A stretch of 64,000 nucleotides of DNA, from positions 6,550,835 to 6,614,834 of the forward strand of contig OY821744.1 in NCBI GenBank assembly GCA_963682055.1, read 5' to 3'. Below, piece after piece: positions 11,378 to 20,975 of the stretch (the stretch's first letter is position 1; the number at the start of each line of letters is the position of its first letter). The notes beneath the pieces were generated by a model. That model was not told where the DNA came from, did no database searches, and saw nothing but the letters and a program-made list of their open reading frames with translations. Made by a program: the position numbers and the translations under genes. The DNA comes from Primula veris. Lineage: Eukaryota; Streptophyta; Magnoliopsida; Ericales; Primulaceae.

Positions 11378-12613
11378 CTGAATTAGGAAGTAAAAAAGTA
11401 AATATCAGTATTTTATGTTTATCATAACAAATTATCTACAACTGTACGAGTGACACACAGTTTCAACTGATCAAAACCAAAATACTAAAGATGAACAATT
11501 ATTTTTGGCAACCGGCAATTTATAACTTATCCAGATGCAATAACATCTTAACTCAAAACCAAAGTTGGTAAACTTATAACAACTCATCCAGAAACGATAA
11601 CAACAATAATTTCAGAACGAAATCAGCAAATTTAAATTCCAACAGATACGATAAAATCAATAATTTCAGAACAAAATCCGCAATTTAGAACTCATCCAGA
11701 TAGGATATCACAAAATCCAAAAGGAAATCAGTATTGAGTGCTAGTTATTTAATTTCTACAAGCAAAACATCATCTTCAGCAAGTCAAAACATCTAAAGTT
11801 AGTTAAAAAATCAACCAATTCAAAAGAAAATCGATAATTTACAACTGATCCAGATGCTTCATCACTAATTTCAAAAAAGAAAATCGCCAATTCAAATCAG
11901 CCACAATAAATTGATAATATTACAATTTTAAATCGACATTCACAATTAAAACTCATCCAGATACAACAACATTGCTCAGTTCAAAAGAGTAATTACAACT
12001 CATTCATGTTAATTATCGCCATAATACAAGAATAACAGCATCTATATCGCCTAGTCAAAGCAGCCACAATAAATCGATAATTTTACAATTTTAAATAGAA
12101 ATTGACAAGTTTACAAGTTACAAATCATCCAGATAGAATAACATCATTAAGGTCAAAAGGAAAAAATACAACCCATTTATGTTAATTATCACAACACATC
12201 CAAAAAAAATAAAAATAAAAACAAAATAATAGTAACAAAAGTTAACTAGACCCCAAACCTGTAAAACCCTAGTTCTAATAACAGACTAACATCTCAATAA
12301 ATCACTTAAAACTTTAGATCTATGTTAGTACAATATGATAACCTTTTTTTTAATTAACACATAAGTCAATACAAATTCAACATCGATATATATATATATA
12401 TATGTATATGCATATATATATTAGATGAAAAAGTTTAGATCCATATCAGAAAAAGATGATAACCTTTTTTTCTTAATGAACACGAAAGTCAATACAAAGC
12501 ACCAGATTTTAATTTCAATAATAGTGATAATACACACAGTATTAATATGATGAAATCATTAAAGAATATTATATATATAGAAAGAGAGATATGAAACCCT
12601 TAAAAGGCTCACC
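11378..12613 (-). other. 5' UTR intron of the NAC gene
   Basis: On the minus strand a donor ATCG|GTGAGCC lies at 12614/12613 and an acceptor TAATTCAG|GGTTTC at 11378/11377. The intron is AT-rich, with repeated ACTCATCCAGAT and AAATCGATAA phrases, and contains a TATATA/TATGCATATA tract near 12388-12420. It separates a short CT-rich leader exon from the exon that holds the uORF and the start codon. Confidence 0.6.
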
Positions 12614-12704
12614 GATTGGAGGAGGAAAGCTAGAGAGGGAAAGAGAGAGAAAACGCGGCAGCTAATGAAAAACAATTTAGGGTAAAAGTGATCGAGTTTT
12701 TAGT

Positions 12705-12712
12705 TTTATATA
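12705..12712 (-). promoter_or_regulatory. TATA box of the NAC gene
   Basis: The minus strand reads CACTATATAAAACTAAAAAC here, about 60-90 bp before a CTCTCTCTTTCCCTCTCTAG leader that precedes the 5' UTR donor. Position and sequence suit a TATA box for the NAC transcript. Confidence 0.5.
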
Positions 12713-12719
12713 GTGGGGT

Positions 12720-13605
12720 ATATTTATTTGCAAATAACCTCTATGAACTTTTAGAAATTTTTTAATTGACCGTCATATTCTGAATTTTGCAAATTACTCC
12801 ATGTCTAGTGATTAAAATGGCGTAACTTTGTGCTTTTAAATTAAACTTTGGTTTTGTGTTTAATTTTTTTTATAATTGTTGGGTTATTTGTGTGTGTTTT
12901 TTTATGATTATTCAGGTGAATAAACTTAATATGGGTAGTCGAAATTAGTTTTTAAATAAACTGTTTTTTATAATATTATGACTATTTTTTCGAACACTCT
13001 TTATGTAAAAAAAATAATCATAAATCGCTATCTTAAAATGTTGTAGTCTGGGACGGAGAGTAGCACTTATTAAGGGAACCATGAATACTAAGATTGATGT
13101 TTTTTCCCTTGGTTGTTGTTCTGTTCCTTTTTATGTTATATTTGGAAAACTGATATAACTGAAAAGTAACAAAAAGTTGGTTCATGTTTTGGAGAAGTGT
13201 GCTAGTAAGTTGGGACAGTTAAAAAAAAAAGATTGCCCGAATAAATTAAAACAAAGGGGATTATATAGTAAAATCATATTTTATTCTTTAAACAAACAAA
13301 TGCTTAATATAAAATTGTCTCAAATTAAAGATAAATATGGGAGTCAATTGAAATTTTAAAACGTTTATGGGGTCAATTTCAGTTGCTAAAAGAATTAATG
13401 AGGGTAGTTTGCAGGTCAATTATAGTTCGTGGGGGTATTTGTATTTTACCCGATTATTTCTTATGACAACTGTCACGCATTAGTCTATTAGAAAGAAATT
13501 AAATCTTAAAAAAATAAAAAAAATAGAAAGAAATCACACTAAAGTACTGATTACTAACTATCAAGTCATTCTGCCACTGACAGTATAGTAATGTAAAAAA
13601 AAATA
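12720..13605. other. Intergenic DNA between NAC gene and MULE-1
   Basis: AT-rich; no gene that I can support. A 60-codon open frame at 13177-13359 has no recognisable domain. Confidence 0.5.
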
Positions 13606-13687
13606 GGGTAAATTTTGGATTGGTCCATGAAAACACAAGTATTTAAGGATTGGTCCATGAAACTGAAACTAATTAAGGATTGGTCCA
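13606..13687. repeat. MULE-1 left terminal repeat with three GGATTGGTCCA words
   Basis: GGATTGGTCCA occurs at 13617-13627, 13647-13657 and 13677-13687, spaced exactly 30 bp. The same words, inverted, fill the right end. Regular spacing near the termini suggests transposase binding sites; that is inference. Confidence 0.8.
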
Positions 13688-13735
13688 TTTGCTGACATCA
13701 TTAAAAAATTGCTGACGTCATCATAACACAATTAA

Positions 13736-13800
13736 AAAAAACAGAAACTTTTTTTCTCTCTCTCTCCTCTCTCTCTCATCTCTCTCTCCGAAAACCCTGA
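13736..13800 (+). promoter_or_regulatory. CT-rich leader upstream of the MULE-1 Ulp1 gene
   Basis: A CTCTCTCTCCTCTCTCTC tract, about 80-140 bp before the start codon, is mirrored by a GA-rich tract before the transposase gene at the other end. Such tracts are common in plant 5' UTRs. No clear TATA box is seen on this side. Confidence 0.4.
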
Positions 13801-13877
13801 AACTTTCTCTCTTTAAACCGCCAACAAATCCGGCTATCAAACTGAAAAACCTCTCTTCGTTAATTTCAGAAAACAAC

Positions 13878-16800
13878 ATGGTGAAGGTAAGTTTATTAAT
13901 CGTTGTTTTTATTAAAACAGTCTGAAAAATATATAAATTAATTTAATTAGGGTAAGTTCAGTGACATTTTACATAAATTAGGGTTATTAATTGTGTTTAC
14001 CCATTTTATATATAAATTAGGGTTCATACTCTATTGTTCATACTCTATTTTTAAATAAAAAATGCGATTCTAATAATATTTGTTGAAAATATTATTCAGA
14101 CTGTTTATATTCAGTTGTTTTGGGAATAAAAACATAAAACAGCCTGGAAAAAAGTATTCAGACTGTTTATATTCAGTTGTTTTGGGAATAAAAACATAAA
14201 ACAGCCTGGAAAAAAGTATTCAGACTGTTTAGTGATTCAGACTGTTTAGTGATCTATATGTAATTGTTGAAAATATTATTCAGACTGTTTATGTTTAGCG
14301 ATTCTAATAAAATTCGTATTCAGACTGTTTATATTCAGTTATTTTCGTAATAAAATTGGTAAAAACAGTATTCAGACTGTTTTTATGTTTAGCGATTCTA
14401 ATAAAATTGGTACTCAGACTGTTTATATTCAGTTATTTTCGTAATAAAATTGGTAAAAATAGTATTCAGACTGTTTTTATGTTTAGCGATTCTAATAAAA
14501 TTGGTACTCAGACTGTTTATATTCTAATAAGATTATGTTGGAAAAATACTCAGACTGTTTACTTTCTCTGTATGTTAATATGTGCATGAGTTTACACAGA
14601 CTGTTTACAGATTTTTTGTTATTGTTTTTAGAAACATATTGCCATCAAACATTCGACAAACCCCAAAAACCAACCATCTGACACCACAAACACCAAAAAA
14701 GGCAACATACAGTACAAATCAAACCTGGTTACTGTAATCAAGTTCTTTGTCGAAACAAATTTCAATCCGGCACAACTTGAATTAGTTAAGCAACACTGTC
14801 CGTTCTGGGAATTGATCAATGCTTCTAGAAATGGAGAATTAACCACTAACCAGGCTAGGAAAAGTGATAAAGAATTGTACCAGATGGCCTTGAGGTACGA
14901 CCGAAACTCACAGGCCCTTAAGCTAGGTAGATTCACAGTTCCAATAGAGAGAGACCGTGTGCGTGACATTTATGGAATTTCTGGTAATGCTGAAAATCCA
15001 ATAGCTCTCACAAGCTTTGCTAAAAACCAAGAAGCCTACCACAGCTTTGTTGAAAGATGCTTTTCAAATAAACTCAACAAATCCAACCTAACCAAAACAG
15101 CTATCGTAAAGGCATTGAACGAAGCATTGGTATTAACAACAAAAGTTGGTAGAGAGGACGTCGTCCGACTGGTAACATTGTACATGCTAAATGCATTTTT
15201 CTTGACGGTGAGCGGCATGACCATAGCATTGGGGTACTTGAAAATAGTTTCCGGTGACATCAAAGAGATAAAGGAATATGATTGGGCAACTCATATACAT
15301 GAGAAGCTTATGGAGTCGCTCAACAACCAAGACCCAAGATCACTGTCCACGTGTCTACTCACGATACCGGTACAATAAAATTACTTCTCAAGACCTTTTT
15401 TTTATTAGTTCATACTCTTTTTTATAAGTTAGTACTCTTTTTATATGTTCATAATGTTCTTAAGTTGTTTATTATTACATCAGACTCTTTATTTATTTCC
15501 ATTATAAATCAGACTGTATTATTACTATCATAAATCAGACTGTATTAAATCTCAGTATGTTTAAAAAATCTCAAAAAATCTCAGACTGTTTTTACAAAAC
15601 TGTAAAAACAGTCTGAATAATACTAAAAACAGTCTGAATAATATATTATTAAATCTCATACTGTATTGTTACTATCATTTAAGACAATATACTAAAAAAC
15701 AGTCTGAATCATTTAAAAAACAGTCTGAATCATTTAAGACAATATATTATTGCTCTATCTATCTCAGACTGTTTTTACAAAAACTGTAAAAAGAGTCTGA
15801 ATAATACTAGAAACAGTCTGAAAATAGATTATTAAAAATCATACTGTATTGTTACTATCATTTAAATCTCAGACTGTATTCTTAAAAACTGTATTTCCAT
15901 CTGTACAGTATGTCATCCTTGAAAAGTTCAATATTTCAAAACCGGACATGACAAAAGAAGCGTCCACAAAGGCTTTGTGTGTCAAATGGGACGTCTTTTC
16001 ATTCTTCAAGTTGTGTTCCTCAAGGTTCACAATTGTAGACCTGTGCAATGAAAAGGTATAACACTATTTCTATACAATTGTAGACTGTTTTTATTCTATC
16101 TATACAATTGCTTCTAAAAACCTTATCATTCTTTAAATTATCATCATAGGGATGTAGAAAACAATCAAAAAACCTCGTTATTTATGATGGTAAAAAGAAG
16201 CTACCTCCGAAACCAAAGCGATTAACAGATGAGGAGTTGGAGAAAGAGATAGACGAAGATGTTGAAGATCCTCAGAATGTTTACTCTAGTTCAACTGAAG
16301 AGGAAGGCTTGGAAAACTCTGAAAATGAAGGCTCGGAAAACACAGAAGAAGACTCTGAGAGCGAAAATGATTCAGACAACAAATTTACCATCTTCCTTAG
16401 GAAACAATTCGGGACACCAAAAACTCCAATATTCAATGAAAAAATGGGAACATCTAAGAGCACTGAATATGACGAGGGAGGTCCCTCTGGAGGTGGTGGC
16501 TGTTATAATTACAGTGCCGATGATATGCATGTGAATGAAAGTCCAATTCACGAAGAGAGGAGAGAAGAAGAGTCCGAAAAAGAAGAGACCAAAGTGGCTG
16601 AATTGCAGAAAAACCTAGATGAGGCAATTTTGCAAATTAAAGAGTATAAAGACCTAACAACCACAATGCAGAAAAGCATCAACGACCTTTGGAAATCTTT
16701 GGCTTTAGAAGAAAAATTAAAGTCCAAGTGGGTACCTGAGTGGAAACAAAAAATTGAACAAATGGTTGAGGAAAAAAAAATGCTCGAGAAGGAAATAAAA

Positions 16801-19800
16801 GGTAAACGCCATAAAATGCAATTCAAACTCTTCCTCTCTTGTCTAATTTTTTTTCCATTAGCTTGGTTTCCCTAAGTCAGACTGTTTGTGTTATAGAAAA
16901 GGAGGAGATGATCACCAAATACCAAAGAATTGTCTCTGATCTCCAGCAAGAGGCAGATGTAGAAAAAAATAAAATGCGAAACAAAGAAGCCGAGATGAAG
17001 CAAAGAATGGAAAAATTGGAGAATGAAAAAAAGCAGCTTGAGGAAGACCTACAAGGTAAAGGTAAAGTACCTCTATTGTAATCTATTACTATCATAAATC
17101 AGACTGTATTAAATCTCAGTCTGTTTAAAAATTAAAAAATATCAATAGAATCTCAGACTGTTTTTACAAAAACTGTAAAAAGAGTCTGAATAATACAAAA
17201 TTTATTTGAATATTAATGCACCTATTTTGCATTCATATTGTATTACTAAAAACAGTCTGAATTTTTTTTTATTAAAATCTCAGACTGTATTGTTACTATC
17301 ATTCGTAATGTATTATTAAAAACAGTCTGAATCCCTTTCTTTTGCTTAGTAAATTTCTTTCAATGAAATATATCAAATAGAAACCTCAGACTGTATTATT
17401 ACTATCATAAATCAGACTGTATTATTTCAATGAATTATTCAGACTGTTTTTCCTCTTATTGTTGCAGGGGGACATGAGCTAATAGAAGGGCTATACAATG
17501 ATGCACAGGTGTATGCGGCACACGACTACTCACAAAAGTGTCGAATCGATGAAGTTATAACTGATGCTCTCTTAAATGCGGATATACAGACTCCACAGCT
17601 AGATTTAATCCGCAAAGAAATTCTGGAAAGACTCGGTTATGAGTATGATGGTCCGGGATCCAATATTCTCCGAATCAGAGCAAGAACAGATAGGAGACCA
17701 CCAGTGAAGTACACACCAAGTAAAATAGACTCTCCAACAAAAACCCAAGCAAATGAGAACCAGCTACGGAAACGTAAGCAAGCTGATCAAGATGACAAGT
17801 CTGCAATGGTCGCAGACGTAGGCGCTTCTGATCCGTTGTTGGAAAAACCAAATAAAAAACCAAAGGGTGGACGAACAGCAAAAAAGAGAGCATCAAAAAA
17901 GAAATCTCCTGAACTGGACGACCAAGGTGGCGAAGGCTATTTCCCACAAATCGACTTCAGTAGTCTAGTAGACCATGTACCGGACAAAACAGAGAGAGCA
18001 CACGATATCATCACAAATAAAAATGAGAATGATATCACAACAAAGCTCCCTGACAACATCTTCAGCAAAATTCAAGAAATTCACAACGCAAATGGACCAT
18101 TGTAAGTCAGACTCTTTTTATTTTTGTGTTTATGATACAATTAGGTCTCACACTCTTTACATTTACCTCAGACTGTTTAAAACAGTATGAATTGTTTTAA
18201 TGAAGACTGTTTTGTATTTATGATACTTTTATATAGCTTGGACTCTTTTTAATTTTAGTTCAGACTGTTTTTATAGACTGTTCAGACTGTTTTTAGTTCT
18301 TTTTTATATAGCTCACTCTTTTTAAAAAATGATCAATTGTGTTTTTGTCAGACTGTTTAGTTCAGACTGTTTTTTGTTAGAAAGTTTAGTTCAGACTGTT
18401 TAGTTCAGAATGATAAATTTAGTTCAGACTGTTTTTTTATACAAGCCCCATACTGTTTTTTAATAGCTCAGACTCTTTTTTATATAGCTCAGACTCTTTA
18501 AAAAAAATGATCTATTGTGTCCCTTTTATATACAACTTTTAATGTTTTTTTTTAACTCAGACTGTTTTGTTGTCATACTGTTTTTTTCAATCTCATACTG
18601 TTTTTTCAATCTCAGACTGTTTTATCTCAGACTGTTTTGTTGTCAGACTGTTTTTTTCAATCTCAGACTGTTTTGTGCTTACTATAAAATTTTAATTTAC
18701 AGTGCCGCCTTGTTCTCAAAACTCGGTTCAAACAATAAGGATTACTTCATCACTCTCAACGACATCTACAACTTAATTAATGGCCAGTTGCTATGCTGTA
18801 ATGTAAGTATACAAGGATCGTACAATTTAATTGCTTGCTTACAAGCTCTTGTACTCATACTCTTTCTAAAACTTGTCCTTATCGCAGATCATAAATGGGT
18901 ATACCCACATATTGAGGCAAGAATACCAGGCAAAATCTACAAAAACATTCAAGATATTGACCTCCGTATTATGGGTAAAAACACAAACTCTTTTTATGTT
19001 GTCAATGCATCACTTTGTTTCTTTACAAAAAGAGTCTGAGATTTTATCTTAAACCTTTTCGTTGTTGTTTGGTTTGTAGTTTTTTTTAAAAGACAGGAAA
19101 AGATACGAGGATGAGCTCGATGCGAAAATCACCGATAAGCTGAGGAAGCACGTTCAGAACGGATACAAGTTATTGTTCTTCCCTATTAACTCGAATAGGA
19201 ACCGACCCATTGACGTAGAGGCAGACCACTGGACTCTATTGGTTCTGAACGTCGAATCGAAGAAGTGGGGTTTTTATAATAGCAACATACCTCCTTGCAA
19301 TATCAACAGACCAGACCCTTACCTTGATGACGCCAAACTAGTGGTAATTCAGACTCTTTTTAAAATACAACAGTCTGAATTTGCAAAAACTACCCTCTTC
19401 ATCTTTTAAATGTATATATTTTTTTTAATGTTACAGATGGCCTTTGTACAAGAAAAATTGAAAATGATAGCTGATGTGCCCTCCTTCTCACTTGATTCAC
19501 AAGATGGGTACACGTTAGACGTTGTAACAGACTGTCCCTATCAAGGAGCCACGTAAGAAAAATATGTGCCTACTGATATTCAGACTGTTTTTACTATTCA
19601 TCTAAATCAAAATTAATTTTACATGTTTTATTTTTTTACAGATCAGACTGTGCATTGTATGTGTGCTACAACATGGAGACAATCATCAATGGTGAACCTG
19701 TCACAAGAGAGACGACTTCCGACAAGATACTAGAGTTCAAGGCCAAGATAATAACGAGAATCGTCAATCGATACAATCAGTCTGAATTAACAAAAACAGT

Positions 19801-19804
19801 TTGA
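13878..19804 (+). CDS. MULE-1 Ulp1/C48-like protease-domain protein, 1022 aa, 11 exons
   Basis: Exons inferred from GT/AG sites with continuous frame: 13878-13886, 14632-15369, 15909-16055, 16150-16801, 16897-17055, 17468-18101, 18703-18802, 18888-18974, 19080-19343, 19437-19552, 19642-19804. Residues 1-300 form an alpha-rich N-terminal region (ALKLGRFTVPI...) of the type seen in plant mobile-element Ulp1 proteins. Exons 4-5 encode an acidic segment and a Lys/Glu coiled coil. Exon 6 is a basic KKPKGGRTAKKRASKKK linker. The C-terminal ~190 residues carry the Ulp1 signature: DHWTLLVLN (His ~892), YNSN (Asn ~909 where Ulp1 normally has Asp), CPYQG (Gln ~966) and SDCALYVC (Cys ~972). Ulp1 enzymes cleave SUMO; the substrate here is unknown. 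Exon 1 encodes only Met-Val-Lys. It converges on the transposase gene. Its partner in MULE-2 is 32312-38746. Confidence 0.82.
13887..14631 (+). repeat. TCAGACTGTTT array in Ulp1-gene intron 1 (MULE-1)
   Basis: About 12 sense-strand copies of CAGACTGT between 14099 and 14605 in a 745-bp intron, plus one reverse copy near 13918. Copies sit in 50-110 bp AT-rich sub-repeats (TTTATATTCAGTT.TTT, AGCGATTCTAATAAAATTGG). Confidence 0.85.
15370..15908 (+). repeat. Motif array in Ulp1-gene intron 2 (MULE-1)
   Basis: Mixed-orientation copies of CAGACTGT/ACAGTCTG, including a perfect 16-bp stem with a 4-nt loop (15581-15616) and a near-perfect one near 15761-15802. The intron ends CTGTACAG before exon 3. 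Confidence 0.85.
17056..17467 (+). repeat. Motif array in Ulp1-gene intron 5 (MULE-1)
   Basis: Repeated CTCAGACTGTATT and AAAACAGTCTGAAT units separated by TATTACTATCAT and TGTATTATTAAA spacers. MULE-2 has an extra partial duplication of this array (35852-36428). Confidence 0.85.
18102..18702 (+). repeat. Motif array in Ulp1-gene intron 6 (MULE-1)
   Basis: Densest array: about a dozen exact sense-strand CAGACTGTTT words plus variants CAGACTCTTT and CATACTGTTT in 600 bp, nearly all in one orientation. About 39 bp near 18590-18630 are missing from the MULE-2 copy. Confidence 0.87.
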
Positions 19805-20975
19805 TTAATGTAAAAATTAGTTGTAAACAGTCTGAATGTAAAAATAGTTCCATTATTTGTAAACAGTCTGAATAGAAAAGAGTTCTATTATTTTGTTCGA
19901 ATATGATTTCGTTTCTTTTCCATTTTCTTTCGCCAATATATTTTTCAATGAATCTTAAGACTGTATTATTACTATCAATCATAAATGTATTATTAAAACA
20001 TATAAAAACGTATTTATACTGTATTACAAAAAACAGTCTGAAAAATATTATTAAATCTCAGACTGTATTATTACTATCATTTATACTGTATTATTATAAA
20101 CAGTCTGAATCTCAGACCGTTTCAGTACTCACACAATTCAGACTGTTTTAAAGATATCTATTGACTAAAAAAAAAGAGTCTGAATAATATGATTGATGTA
20201 ACTAGTTTGCTTCACTTTATTTCTTCCGTTAATATATTTCAATGAAATATAAACAGTCTGAAAATATATTATTAAATCTCAGACTGTATTATTACTATCA
20301 ATTATACTGTATTATTATAAACAGTCTGAATCATTTACGACAATATACTAAAAAAACATCATATGACATGTATCATTAGAAACTCAGACTGTTTTTATGT
20401 TCATTAGAGTATCATACTGTTTTCAGAAAGAATCTCAGACTGTTTCATTACTCACAATTCAGACTGTTTTAAAGAAGTCTATTGACTAATAAAAAAGAGT
20501 CTGAATAATATGATGATTGATGTAACTAGTTTTCTTCGTTTTCTTTATTACAATCGTAAAAATAAGACTGTATTATTAAAAACAGTCTGAAAACATATAA
20601 ACAGTCTGTATTACAATCATAATCTCAGACTGTTTTTAATATAAAACTGTAAATCAAAACTGTAAACAGTCTGAATAAATACCTGTGCACAAACGAATCC
20701 ATCAGAAAAAATACCTGTGCACAAAAAACATAACATCAATTGATCTCTAAAACAGTCTGAAAACAGTCTGAATAAGAATAATAATAAAAAAAACGCAATT
20801 GATCTGTAAAAAGAACTCTAAATAACTGATTTGTAAAACAGTATGAATACAAGAACCTCATATTGTATTATTAATATCATAAAATCAGACTGTATTATTA
20901 AAAACAGTCTGAAAAAGGCCAACATCATATAAAACTAAAAAAAGTCTAATATACAACTAAAAAATCTATTCACGA
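19805..20975. repeat. Intergenic motif array between the two convergent genes (MULE-1)
   Basis: Between the stop codons of the Ulp1 and MURA genes, about 10 forward and 12 reverse copies alternate, so there is no strand bias here, unlike the introns. Near 20677-20727 it also contains a duplicated piece of the transposase start region (see findings). Confidence 0.85.

Noticed and set aside
13590..13606. Nine-bp target duplication for MULE-1
   Set aside because: Left flank is an A-run and right flank is TAAAAGG or TTTCTCTAAA; no convincing direct repeat beyond TA.
14628..14969. 113-codon minus-strand frame opposite Ulp1 exon 2 (also 33062-33403)
   Set aside because: Shadow of the plus-strand exon; conservation between copies reflects the exon.
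18515..19039. 174-codon plus-strand frame in MULE-1
   Set aside because: It starts in the intron 6 array and runs through exon 7, intron 7 and exon 8 in the wrong frame for exon 8; MULE-2 lacks the upstream part.
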